DNA of 64,000 nucleotides from Trichobilharzia szidati. Lineage: Eukaryota > Platyhelminthes > Trematoda > Strigeidida > Schistosomatidae. Location of the stretch: positions 123,571,329 through 123,635,328 of the forward strand of contig OX235271.1 of the NCBI GenBank assembly GCA_944472155.2, in the 5' to 3' direction. Shown here in pieces: positions 37,440-52,400 of the stretch. A program made the translations under genes and the position numbers. The notes beneath the pieces are model-generated. The model ran no database searches, was not told where the DNA came from, and saw nothing but the letters and a program-made list of their open reading frames with translations. Each line of letters starts with the position of its first letter. The first letter of the stretch is position 1.

Positions 37440-40400
37440 ACGAATATGCGGGGTGCACTAAGTCAGTAGTGCGTAGTATATGAGAAAAGTATATACCCGA
37501 GTAGACAAAAAAACACAGAAATTTGCATTTGTTCATTTCAGATCAAATGACTAATCTCAAGATTACCATTAAATCTAAAAAAGTCAACCGAAACATGATA
37601 ACAGAGTAAGGATAATAATGTTTTGAAAAGAAAAGGTTTAACAATCAGTTATATGTACATATGTATATGATCAGACACAACATACAGTAATGGGAATATA
37701 ACCACGAACTCCGTCTTTAAAACATAATAGTACAGTTGTATAAAACAATTTCATCTCCATCCTGAGAGGTCTTAACCTTTAAAGACATACTCATAAGTCA
37801 TACGCCTCCATAACTACTGCAAAAATTAGAATACTGAATGCAGTTTCATTCATCCTACTTTGAGCATAATAAATGTCACTACACTGTATATAGTAGTAGA
37901 CAGGATTATGATTATCCTTTATCTGCTTACTTGCCCGTTTAGATAGTTACGAGGTCTGGTGGCAAACAAAAACACAGCATTTAAAGTCGGATTAAATAGA
38001 CCACCTACAAAACGCTTAAGAGAACACCATCGCTACTGAAATCGCAATAACAGTATCAGTAGTCAAATATATCAGAGCAACAACAGATTGACAGTCCTAT
38101 CCCGAGGTATTTTGAACACAAAATGGCGAAAGAAAAGAATGGTGGAAAGCTACTAGAATATATTTTAGACTGTGAAGCTAAATCATCATATCAGCAAAAC
38201 GAGGCGTTAACAATAATTGCAATGTAGTCTTTGTATGTACGGCATCTTTAACTGATTAAATATATATGAGGGGAGTTTCAATGAACTATGAGTATTAATG
38301 CAGTTTATTGTTGAAGGGTATTAATGATGCCCCTTTTAAATTCTAAACAATGCGTCAATATTTTGCACAAATAACATTTTTTATACAATATTATTTTACG
38401 GTTGAGCGTTTACAGTGAATTATACTCTTCAAAAGACTCAGTTTACTTTCAGTTTAATTAGATCTACTGGAAAGTGCTTTTTTTCTTATTCTAGTAAATC
38501 AGCATACTAGAAACAATCAAATAAAATTGTTTGAGAACTGTATTTAAAGCAATTAGTTCCCTTTATGCATTTCAATAAAGCGATAAGAAGACGTAGTTCA
38601 TCTAAAACGTGTAATGCATTTGCGCAACATATTTCGGAAATTCTGACCACACACATACTTGTCATACACAGTTTTATATAGAAGACAAGATAGCATGAAT
38701 TACTACAATACACGTCAAACTGTGTACAATTCAAGGTCATTACCAGTGGGTAGGGAGATGACATAAGCGTAAGAAAGAAAAACAGCAAAGAAGGGAAGGG
38801 ATACAAATATCATTAAGTAAATCGAACAATGGTTCTAGACTGGATTACCAAGCCAGTTTAAAAGTAATAACAAAAATTTTTCCAGCATTGATTTGTAGGG
38901 ATTTTTGTTTGATTGGTTGGAGGATTTCATCATGAGCTAACATCAGTTAGAGAACCATTGGAAAACCAACACGGAGTACTGGACAGCTGTTTCGTCCTAG
39001 TTTGTGACTCTTCATTCGTACGCATTCACCGGGGTTTGAACTCAGGACCTTCCGGTTGCAGGGCGAGCTCGTAGACCACTAAAATTCATGGGTCATCGGA
39101 TAAGGTCCCAAGGGCTTAATGGTGTAACAGAAGCTCCAGGGTTCAAACCTCAGTGGGTGCGTGATGCTGAAGAGTCCCGAACTAGGACGAAACAGCTGTT
39201 CAGTACTTCTAACGAATGTCAGCTCATGATGAAATCCTCCAATCAAATAATTCTTGGACAAATAAGGCAGGTTTAAGCCTTTTTATGGCCAAGGCTTCAA
39301 CGTTGTTTTATAAATAGGTTTAAAGAGATTATTGAAATCTACTTTATTACCCGTCTCTATGACGTGATCCGCTATAGATGATGTTGGGCATCTATTTATG
39401 GGATCATTTGTTTTTGTAGCCACTTCGGAATATGTTCTACAGCCCTAACCTACAGAGACCGATGTGTTCTCCCTATGTACGTGTGTCCACACATTCATGT
39501 AAATTGATAAACGCAATGGGATGTGACACTATCATTCAGATTCTATGAGAATTTACAGGACAGCGTATACCTCGTTTTCTCTATGAAGATCAGTTTGGCT
39601 GCATAGTAAGTCCTATTCATTGCCACCTTGAGTCTTTGTTTAGTGAAGAGACTTTGTTGATCACCCATGAACGGCAAAGATATTTACACATCCTTTTTAG
39701 GAGCTGACGGGATCGGCAGAGCTATTTGTTTAACAATTCCACAATACCTAATGAATTTCAACGGGTAATTGCTATCTAACATTATTTCAGTGAGGTGTTG
39801 TGTTTCTTCTTCAATGGTGTCGGCTGTATATTTATGGTGAATGCATCTGAACAAACACTCAGCCAACGCTTTTTTATACTATAGTGGACAGAAACTATGA
39901 TAATTTATATACTGTTCCATCCGTGTGAACTTTCTGTAGACAGACCGTTTTGTTGACCCATCTTGTCGGCGGGTTATGATTACAACTTAAAATAGCAAGC
40001 AAAAAGTATTCTCTTTTACGTATGTAAGCGATATGCTGTGTTGTATTGCATTGAACTGGTTAAGGATTTCTATGGTATTTGTTGGTTTATTCTAAATGAC
40101 TGTAATGTCATCCATTTATGTCTTATAAAAGTAAACTTTTCCCACTACGTCCTCAGCTAGGTCCTCAAAATGCGACATGTAAATATCAGCTAACAGTCTA
40201 CTTGGGAGGTTTTCCATAGTAACACCGTTAATCTGGAAGAAATGTTCACCCTCAAATGTAAACTTAACATTGTTAGTACATAAAAGCAGTAACTCTTTTG
40301 AATAAGAAATTGTTGTTAGAGATTTAGTTACATAAAATGTCAAATGTCTGTAACAGACGTACATTTGTAAATAAAGAATCAACGTCTAAGGAAAGCATGG

Positions 40401-43400
40401 TTTCATCCTTTATATCAACGTGATGGAGATACTCTGTTAAAATTATATAAGAAATGTGCATATGAATTACTTTTCTGAACAAAATATAAGATGCATTAAG
40501 ATACTTAAGATATAGCCTCAAACATTAACTATAAGCATAATATACGCCAGATTAGAGTTAGATAGGATTAAATTTCCAAGTATTAGTTTTGTAGGGATTT
40601 TGTTTGATTGGTTGGAGGATTTCATCATGAGCGAACATCGGTTAGAGAACCACTGGAAAACCTTCAGGGAGTACTGAACAGCTGTTTCGTCCTAGTTTGG
40701 GCCTCTTCATCAGTGCGCACCCACCGCCTGGGTTCGAACCCAGGACCTTCTGGTTACAAGGAGAGCTCGTAAGCCATTGAGAGATAGATAGAATTAAATT
40801 TCATAATTGAAGGGCAATATAATCTCCACTTCCAGTTAATGATACTTAGTATTGACTTAATACTAAGGGTTTAGATTGAAAATGGTGGAAGGTTTGACAA
40901 TTCAGTTGCTCAAATAAGTATATTCTACAAATTCTTCCACATATTTAAGGAAACTTCATCATCATTACATTGGACTTTGTAAGCGTGTTCCTCGTAAACG
41001 CATAGCTGAATGTTACCGGGTTTGGTCAATGAAAGGCGAGCATAGGACGACGAAGTTTTCAATTTGTGGACACATTCTGGAGTCGGGTCATTCAGCCCCA
41101 CGTGATTTATCCTTCAAAGTTATTTACAGGACCAAATCCAACCACTCCAAAAGCTTACGCTTTCTCTACTTATGCATAGCAGAAGCTCTAGCTATGCATG
41201 GACAGAAACCGAAATTATGTTTTTTAGAAGCGTTTTCTTAAACCCCTTTCTTTTACTTGGTCATAGTTATGTTCTTTTCTCTTCTCTTCATTTCACTACT
41301 TGAATCCATTACAATTCACTTCACCTTCTAAGTCTTTACTGTTACGTACTGCAGTGTTACTGCTGGTTTTTAGACAACACTTAACCTACAATTTCAAAAT
41401 CTTTATACCAGTTTATTTATTTAACAATCTTTAAAAGTTTTGTAATTCATCCATTTCAACTCTACCACCTTAATACAACATTTTAACTATCTTTATACTC
41501 ATCATATGTATATTGACTGAGCGATTTCTAATGCCACTTAGTGCCTTTTTCCATAATATAAATACGACTGTACAGCTTGAAAATGAAGTCGTTGAAAAGA
41601 AATATTTCTTCGCTGAACAAAAACTGAGTTTTTTTCTTATGAACTAAACAGGAGCATATTTCGCAATCATTTATTCTGTTAATGAACTTTTATTTTGTGT
41701 AAGAGTTACGCAAATTTACTTTGTGACCCATGGGAATTATTATTTTTACGTTAATTCACTCATTCATGGATTTATGGTTAAACCATTACAAAAAAAATTC
41801 GATTTTAGACTAAAAGATTACTGTACTGCTTTCGTTTGCATTTGTTGAGTATCGTTGTAAAACAGTACCTATGATGCACACAAAATAACATAACTAAACC
41901 ATACGAGTACTTTCGTTTACAGTACCTTTGAAGGGTTAGTAGAACTGAGTTAGTTATTTGTCAGTGTCGTGTCTAAACCGCAATTTTCTAAATAGGAGAC
42001 GAGGAAACATGTAATTGTTTTATTTCGGAACTAGTGGATGCATTATGTTGGAAATAAGTAAAAAATGATCGAGAAGTAGGCATATGAAAGAGGACTCAGT
42101 TACTAAAATAAAATTGATTTATAATATAATACAGTTATCTTAAATCTGGCAGATCCATCGATCACAGACACTTATATACAGTCCTTATACACCAAACTCT
42201 ATCATCGTAAGGAATTCCCATGATTGTTAAACAGTTCAAGTAAACATCATTCTACTCGACTACAATATCCGAAAGTATTCCATGAAGTAAGGACAACAAG
42301 TATCTCTCAATCTAAACTACCCTAAACTAAAGAAACTCAAAAATACACCCAATAAAGATGGTCACTTAGGTGTGAACACTCAATATATTCTTTATTTTTC
42401 AAATGTTTATGAAGAATACACAATCTTTTCCACATACTGTGTCAGTCACTTCTTCGCTTAATTCCTACAGCAAATTAGACTAGTTCAACTTCAACTTTAC
42501 AAACAATGTTAAGGAATCCAACCATAAAAGACGAACACAGTTATCTGAAATTGACTGATATATCCAGCCAAAATATGACGTCTATTAGTATGTTTCTTTA
42601 AGAAGTTACACAATGATACACAGACATATATATCTATATCTATATATTCCATCTCAGTACTATACACAAATACTTTCTTTACTTACCAAGATTTTGGAAG
42701 AAGTTAAATCACACGTGCCAACAAAATCCTCATTAAAAAAATGCAAGTTGGAGCCATATTATACTACCTGTACTGTTGTGCTTACCTTTATATATATACA
42801 TTTATACGTTTGTGACAGTTGCACAAGTGTCATTTAGTGAACAATGAATCACATAATATCACTAAACAAACATGATGTTACAATCGTTATACATAATAAA
42901 CAGTTATAGACCATTGTTTAATATATATGACAACCGAAAAGGGTACGTTGTATAGACGTGGGTATAAATCGTATATGTTAAATACAAGTGATTAACATTT
43001 ACGATTAAAACATATATGTGTGTGCCAGAAACATATATGTATATATATATCAAAGGAATATTGATCCATTACTATATAACACCTAACTACTCAGTACAGA
43101 TTACTTTTATTTTTTGCGTATATCACTAACACCATTCCTTTATTCTGAATTTGTAATTTGTAGAAAAAGGCAGCGTAACACTGGAGATAATAATGAAATT
43201 AGTATTTTTATGTATAATTAAAAATTGAACACGGGTTTATATTCGCATTAATTATTTATTTTTTTAGACTCGATATTAACTGTCTCAGTATGAACAAACA
43301 CACACATACACTCAGTGAACACAGAATGAACAAAGATATTTCGCTTGAAAGTTGATTAAAGTTGCAAACAGGTACATACATATTCACTTAATTTATCCAG

Positions 43401-46400
43401 CTACCCGATATTATATCAGCAGGCATGTTTATTTATCATATCCCTACGTTTTTATTTTAACACAGAGGTAGTCATTTATTTCCTTTCATGAAACAATTAG
43501 AATAGCTGTTCAGTTCACATAGTGCATGAAAAAATTGAAAACATGTTTTATCATCAGTTTAAGTGATAAGACTTTAAAAAAAATTAAAGTGAGCAAGAAC
43601 AAGAGTAGGATGAATTTAACTACTTAGAACTCGAGCAAATCCAGTAAATAAACACAAGAAAAGAGAATGCAAGACCTTGTTCTAGTCAACTTGGTAAATC
43701 AAAGTGTTCAGACTAAAAGATTAGAGCCTACTTCTTATCAAGAATGACAACAAGAATACACAACAGTACGTGTTCGCAACACCCTACTTTGCCGAAAAAT
43801 AAATGGTCGCGCTATGTCATGAATTGGCAGAAGTTAGAATTCATGGACTGGACATTGGATCTGGTCGCGGTGGCTTAGTGGTCTACAAGCCTGCCTTGTA
43901 ACCAGAAGGTCCTGAGTTCGAACTCCACAGTCTGGGTGCGTACTGCCGAAGAGTCCCAAACCAGGACGAAACAGCTGTTCAGTACTCCCTGAAGGTTTTC
44001 CAATTGTTCTCTAACTGATGTCAGTTCATAAAATCTCCTCCAACCAATCAAAAAAATCCCTACAAAACCAATACTTGGAAAAACAAGTGTCGAAAGAAGC
44101 AGAAGAAAAAAAGGAACAGAAGTAGCTAATGAAGGTCAAATATTTGAACTAAATAAAAAGAGAGAAAGAACGAACATGTTTGCAGGATAATACGAGCTCG
44201 TTTTATTTCGTGGATTCTCACCAACTGCATACATCCATACATCTACTTCCACTATATATAATTAGTTGTTTTTGACACGAATAATGTCTACCTACATCAA
44301 ATTCTGGAATTATGTTCCTTATGCCTTCTATCTATAACTCAAAGTATTTATGAAAAAGTATGTTCCACAACTTTCTTGAAACCTATAATTTGGTTTTGTT
44401 GAGGATGTATGCAGTTGATGAGAATCCACGAAATAAAACGAGCTCGTATTATCCTGCAAACATGTTCGTTCTTTCTCTCTTCAAACTAATGAAGGGAACC
44501 GGTTGCATGAAATCAATAAAGAGAAATATTCAGTTTATAATTAGGTATGACATCAATAGACGTCTAAGAACAGTCATGAATGGTGGGTTCACAAAGAGAG
44601 GTTATATCAGTTTAATCGCTTCAGACACCCAGCACTGAATACCCCACTGCAATATAAACTACGCTTGTGATGCTCCAAGCGGTCTGTACTGACAAATTCG
44701 TTACCTTGGAAGACATGACACCTTCGACTTCACCACTAACATTAGTGAAGTTAATGTGACCAGTAAGTATATGATAACACTAAATATTTACCTTCTATTT
44801 GCGAATGTAGTTTTAGTAGAAAGTAACTTTCATGTATGTGGCTACATTGAGTTAAATGATATGAACACTGGAACTGTAGCAGAGTACTTAATGGGGCTAA
44901 TATTAACATGTACGTCTAGTACGGCGTTCAGACACAGTCAGGTAAATTATTACCGAAAGGAGGGAGTTGCATTGTTCTCTCCCAGCTGATGTCTTCATGG
45001 TCGACTGAAAAAGGTTTTCACCTGTCTCTTTCGTATAACAGATGTATGGATGATACATTTACTGCTTGTTATGAGACGAAACTGTGGTCACTCATCTATT
45101 TTTTCAAGACCAAAGAATTACTAATGTCCACATTTCATATCTTAGGTATCAGATTAAAGTTAAGATTTGATGATTCACTGCAAAGACCGATCTACCGAGA
45201 ACTGATCATCACAAGACAGTTAATAAAACTTCGATAGTTACGTAAATCTAGGTAGAAAAAGAAAACTGATTTGTTGTCTACTTTGTCGTTCGGAAGATCT
45301 TGTTTAAGGTTGCGGTTGACGCTCTTAACACCAGTCTGAAACTACAAATAATGTAGAAATTTTATTGATAGAAACATTAAGAAACCAATCACTCCTTATC
45401 AAATTACAGTGTCACAGAAGACAATTACTATAAATTTAGCATCCACAGGTGATACAACTGCTGAATTATTGAAGAGTCATCTATCCAGGAACACCAAACA
45501 TACTTTTCATTCTGTTAATTTACATGTGTACTCGTTGTGGAGTATGGTTCGAAGGTGAATCGAGGATGAAGTACCGCTGATGTATCCTCTATATATAAGT
45601 CTACAGGTTTGCATACTCTTGTGAAGCTGAATAAATTGGACGCTTTCGGTGAGTTTTTCGGTACGGGATTGTCAAACATTTTCTGGTTTGCTTGACGAAA
45701 GGAGACCATAGGAATACTTAACTGCGGTATACAGTACATGCTACAAAAGATCACTGGGACTTTGTAAATTATTAGTTTGCACTCATGATGGACTATATTA
45801 TTCTAGTCAGATGTCTCACAGTTATAATACGCGAATTGATCTTATACCTTGAAGAACCAACCGACTTTTCTAAAAGAAAATCTTTTAACACTGGGTAAAA
45901 AGTAATTAGAAAACAACTTAGATGGCCTTTCATAAAATCACTTTTGTGGAACTCTTTCATCTGTGGTTCTTCAATATTCCTCACATGCTTGTTTATCCGA
46001 ATTATTGAAGAAGTTGAAGATAATTATTCTTGGACGAGGAATAGCTAAGCAGTGATTGGAAGTCTCCTTGACTGACTAGTGCATACAGTATCGAGATGGA
46101 AGCGGAAATAAGTTTTTTTTCCTTCACGTTCCCCAGTGGAACATAGGGCTTCAAGCTAGAGTCTTGAAGTTTTTGTAGCAGTGCTTATTTTACAGGATGG
46201 GATTGCTAGCCTCATGCCCAACTTTTCCTCTTCACCAGCATTATTTCTGGATAAGCGAGGTAAAGGAGTGCGTCGGCTGGGGACCGAACCCAGGACCATG
46301 TGCATGGTCGGCGAGCGTCCTAACCACTATGCCACCGACGCACAAATCACATGCAAATCAAATATACCTATTCTAATTAACAGAAAACAGAGTCCATGTA

Positions 46401-49400
46401 TATATATACATGTACCAAGTGTTGGTGAGCAGGAATTTGATTTATTACAGGATTGATCACGACCTGACATTAGTTAGAGAACCATTGGAAAACCTAGGAG
46501 TAACTGACAGATGTTTCGTTCCACTTTGGGACGTACTGATGGAGAATCCTAACTGAGTCTCTAACTGATATATATATCTATATGTATACATCTTTGTCTA
46601 AGCTGGTAATTACTTTACTTATACTCCATGCAATGACGTAGTGATCCCCTCATTTTCGTTCGCATATGTATACAAGTCGATTGATTAGACTCTGCTAGTA
46701 CCAGCGCTGTATATGCGAACGCATCGGTATTGCCTGTTATGTGGTCTTTATGAAACGCCCTGCTGTCTGAAACGGTGGTGACGGTAGAAACATTAGCCTG
46801 AATCCTGAATCACACTGTCGAATAACTGCGAAGTGTTCAGATCTCTGAATAAGATGGTTTACCTTTATGATTGGTCAAATAGTTCAACAAGAATAATGAG
46901 AAACAGCAGTTAGAATAAATGCCTGAACCATACTTTTATTTGACACAGTCATCATAGAAAGCAACTTAATATAGCAAATCCTATAACCCTAACAACCAAG
47001 TGAATTATTTCTTTTATTATATGTTTATGAGCTGAGAGATTTATCAAAAATTTACCAAAGATATGATTGTAAGCAATAAATTACGCTACAATTATTAACA
47101 CTATTCATTGTCCTTCAGATCAAATAAACAGATCTAGCATGTTGACCTCACTGTTTAAAGTAAAGGTGGGTTTAAGACGCATAAGTAGACCCCAAGCGAC
47201 CCCATAAATATACGAAGTTTTTATCATTATCGTGAGGGAATGGGACAGAAAGAATATACATGCGACCCGCCCTTGATGAGATGTGTGACAAATTTATAAA
47301 AAGGCGTACATTATCAAGGCTGTTAAACGATAAAACCGGGAATGTACACTCAGTTATCTCAGTATTCGATATATCCAGTTAGTTTATAGTTTCTCCCCTT
47401 TAGGGAGGCATCACAACCTTTCCTAGCTACCTTCTTTTATGAGAACAAAATAATACTACTTAAAAGTAGTATAGGACTAAAGTGAAAAGATCTAGACTTA
47501 ATCTGCACGCCAATTAAACGGGATACACTAGGGCCGAATTTTCTGTTTGTCAAAAAAATTTCTGTTGACGACAGAAATTATGTAAATAATTCTGCAGACA
47601 AGTTATCGGCAAGGAGCTAAATAAACGTAGAATATAATCAGTTTTGGAGAAATTTAGACAGCAAAACGATAATAGCGTGTAGTTTTGTGTACTGTACGCA
47701 CTGTGCTTCGAAATCATATCATATATTAAAAATAATCACAGAAATAAGATTCCGTTGAACTCAGTGAAACCGAATTTGGGAATGAGCAAATCCAACAAGG
47801 CTTCACTCACGTTAACTTCAGTTACACATCTTAATGAAACAGTATTCTGAATCAGGAGTGTATAGTATATGTAAAGCAATAATGAAAACGAACGATTTCA
47901 AGTTCATTACTAATCTTTTAATGACTAAATGATTGAGTTTCAACACAGAACTGCAAACAGAAGTGCAGCAGTTCAAGTTACCAGACCCCACGTAGCACAC
48001 AATGGTAGAGACGGAAAGACAAGGGCAGCAATGTTCGGGAGAAAGAAAAAAACTAGTAATATGGAAAATCATGAAGGTTTAATGGATCTAGGTGATTACA
48101 CAGCATCAATTCATCTACACCACTGAGAAAGATTTTGAGGCACCAACGGGTTATTGTTAGCATTTCGAGAACCATAACCAGGCAGTCTACACCATCCTAA
48201 GCGGCACAAACCAGTTGTCAAAGAATTCATGGATTGATACAAGGTCTTGATTTGATCAGTGCTAACTTTTTCAACCTAATACTATTTCAATTAACATTGT
48301 TCATCAAGAAGGGAGGTAGCATGAGACGCACTACACGTGCCCTAGCCACCTCAGCCGATGTAGCTTCATAACTACAACGATGAATTTCACTCCCATACAC
48401 AACAAACTACACCTTACATCAAACTTGCTCACCATATAGTACCAGTTAACACTGGTGGTAGAAGGTGAAAATCTGTGATGAAAGACAGCTTCCAATGACC
48501 ATGTCTCACAGCTATTTATACAGACAGGATGAACAGGTGTGCGGCACGCACGTGCTTCGAAAGATAACAGGATATAACGTTTACGCCAGAGATGTCGTAA
48601 GTTATAATGTGGTGACAGCTATCTGCTAGCCAAAATTGGTAGACAGTAATTTACATCAATGTTTACGTCCTCAATATTGGTCGTGAGAAAAATGAGAACA
48701 AAGGCTTTGCGTAGGCGGATACAGTTAGCATATAGATGACCTGACATTCAAGAGACAGCTACAAAGAGATGAAAGACTAACTTTCAGTGAACAAACAACC
48801 AATCAGAAGACTGTGTTTTTCTGCTAACAATAATATATAATAATGTACACGAAAATCTATAAATATGTGTTGATTTCGTAAATAAACGATCTGTTGCCTG
48901 GTCTTTGTCTTCCGTTGTTACAATAAGACCCTTTTGTATCCGTGTTGAGATTGCGTCAGCAATCAGTCCATTAGGGCTGATGCAAATTCTGATTCCCATT
49001 CTGAAGACAAGGCAATGGATTCGGATGTAGAGAAAATATGTTGACGTATTGACAGTATAGCTGTTTCATTTTATTTCTTCCTTAAGAAATAGGGTATACA
49101 CATATAAAGCGGGTTGCAACTAGTTGTACAAGTTACATCGTAGAACGTCTGATGGAAAACAGAAACGTCTACTCGTGAGCAGTAGCAAATTGAAATTCAC
49201 TGTCAGTAAGGAAATTAAATCAATTAAAAAGGATGAACTGGCGATGATGTTAATCCAAATAAATACCATGTACTTGTGAAAAAAGAGATGCCAAGTGCAA
49301 TAGCAGCTAATCTAATACACACACCACGAGAAGAACATGTATATACTTTTTAAAAAGTGAAAAAAATGAATAAACAACTTTATAAAAAGAAGAAAAATTC

Positions 49401-52400
49401 TGACTTTCAATATCTCATCATACACTGTAACCAAATAACTTTGTTAGGAAAGATCAATCTTAATTAATGTCAGATGCTCTGTGAATATAAATCATATTTA
49501 TAATTGATTATAGTAGTGAATTCTGGAAGAATATTCACCGCTATATGTCTATCATGTTCATAAATCAGCATGTTCTTGTAAACAATTTTACAGTAAAATA
49601 TAAAAAAAGATTTCTGATTTCAATTTCCAGGGAAATAAATTCTATTTGATTTATTTCCCAGTTATAGTAATGAACGACTCGTTCTATGCTTTACTACACA
49701 TTCAAACCTGCCACCTCGAATTATGGCATGCTTGCATAAATTTTTAAATTCCAGATACTAGGTGAAAAATCTTCATAAAAATTCTTTGAAAAGTAGTGCG
49801 GATTAAATAGAAAATACAGAAGCAGAAAATTATTTTGTGCGAAAGTACTCTACTACTGTAATCAAAACAGTAGTTAGAATAAATTTTCAAAAGCTAAAAT
49901 CTGATGTGATGAAACAAATTAGGTGAAATAAAGGTTTGATAAAAACACCATAATCATACCTGAGCTTTGAGACCTTGAATACCTCCAACCTGCAAGAAAA
50001 AGAAGGATATAATTGACAAATAATTCCCGATAATATTTGTGAGTAAGATAGTTTGTGATGTAAATATAAAGGAAATCACTTCACATTTGCCATACATTTT
50101 AATCAATTAATATTACCATGGGTTGAAGAGGTGTATTTCCATCTGTTTTATCCACAGAACCGAAGGAAATCTAGTTAGCAACAGTGAAAGATTACATCAA
50201 CAATGTTTTGATCAATTGCAAGTGGTATGTAGTCTTCCAAAAACTATGCAATGATTTGCAAGCATGAAGAACCTCTGCTCTAGTGTAACGGTAAACGACA
50301 AGAGATCTGATAACAGAATGTATATTTGGAATTTGGTATCTCTACATAGAGAAATTTTGTACACCTTATCTGGAAATTATCATTTGCATAGACCTTCCGT
50401 GGTGTGCTACTTCTGCTCTTGATATTGTGTTTCTTTGTCTTCTTTTCGCGTCTTCCATGTTTTGCCGCAATCTCGGCTCATTTATTCTCTTTGACGTCAA
50501 ATCTATCTCTCTGCCGATGAACTTCTCTTTACATACTACTGATAATTCTTATCAGTAGCACACTACACTAGTAGCTAAATGAAATAATGTACACGTAGAG
50601 AGCTAAATCCTTATGTAACACTGCACTGAACTCACTAGACTATATTCCACTTTCTAACGTTCATAATGTAAGCTAACAGTAATTACTTTCACTGAAAGAA
50701 TCAACAAGCGTAATAATTAAAGCCACTTACTATTCGAACTGTGCATGTATGCTGAATACATGTTGCTCTATGGATAAGATCACCAGAAGTAGTTGGTTGT
50801 GTATACCGTTGAATATAAGAAATAACCTTTTTGCGTTCATGTGGACCTTTTGCTGACTCTTCTTTTAACCAGTGATCACGAAAAAAATCAATTAATTGAT
50901 TAGATAGACGTCTTTCATCATCAGGATTATCATAATTGGTTGATCCAAATCGAAACATATAGTTAATCACTTGAATACGATAAATAAATAAATAAATAAA
51001 AGGTGAATAAAGTTAAAAATTAATAAATGTAAAAATTATTTTCTAAAAAAAAGTTCAAGTGGAAAAGAAAATCGAATTATTAATCACACTTTTGCTTGTT
51101 TCATAGTCAACAATTATTGTTCATCAATAATAACCTAAACTAAAAATTACCTAATAAAAACTGATAAGTGGAAAGAGGAAAAGAAATCAAGCAAAGTACT
51201 GAAGACATAGGAGTTGAATAAAGTATACTCTGTGAGGATGACTAGAATACTCCAACATTAATCAATCAAGTACTTCAGACAGATAAATACGATTAATATA
51301 AAAATACCGCTGAAATGAAAAATAGGTGGAAAATTTTACAAGGTTCGACAACTAACCACTTTTATCATGTAGTTATCCTTCAGTGTCTAACACATAACAC
51401 TCAGTGGTGATTTTTGAAACAGATTTAACATTTGGCTTATAACTATATACTGACACTAACCAGTTTGTTGGACATTCGACACAATGAATCATCATTATTT
51501 ACTGTAAGACATTTTCAAGTATTGGTTCGTAGGGACTTGATTGATTGATTGGATTTCATCATTAGCTGACATCAGTTAGACAACCACTGGAAAACCTGGG
51601 AGTACTGGACAGCTGTTTCGTCCTAGCCCGGGACTCTTCAACAATACGCACCCATCCCTGAGTTTGAACTCAGGACCTTCTGGTCACAAGGCGAGCTCAT
51701 AGACCACTGAGCCACCGAGACCCGATCCAATGGCAAGCCCATGAATTCCAACCTCTGCCAATTCACGACATAGCGCGACCACTAGCCAATGTCTTCGGCG
51801 AGTACTTTTTCATACACCCGACCTAGTGGGAAGTCGTGACCAGTAGGATACAGCAGGTTGGCTATGAAGAAAAATACTCGCCAGCGATGACATTGACTAG
51901 TGGTCGTGCTATGTCGTGAATTAGCAGCATTCATAGGCCATTGGATCGGGTCCCAGTGGCTTAGTGGTCTACAAGCCCGCCATGTAACCAGAAGGTCCTG
52001 TGTTCAAACCACGGTGGGTGTGTACCGATGAAGAGTCCCAAACTAGGAAGAAACAGCTGTCCAGTACTCCCTGCAGGTTTTCCAATGGTTTTCTAACCGA
52101 TGTCAGTTCATAACGAAATCCTGGATGACATTTTATTATACATACATAAGAAACAGACTAGCACACAACTTCAAAGCCAATTAGTTGATAGTTAAATGGC
52201 TTTGAGAAAACATCTAATTGCCGTTACGTAATAATTTAATTTTGCTCAAACAGGACTTCAAAAACGTCATATAAACAATTATATATAGCATGATATCACC
52301 TTAGTAGACAAAGTACATCCAAACTCTAAGTCAATTATTCATATGAAGATAACGATAAACGAAAACATACATGGTTTTTCATTTAGTAAGGGTGGTTTCG

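Noticed and set aside
45515..45984. Minus-strand frames over the plus-strand PLE
   Set aside because: They are antisense shadows next to or over a plus-strand PLE relic and show no motif.
46181..46456. 91-codon plus frame
   Set aside because: It is the antisense of a SINE family 1 copy.
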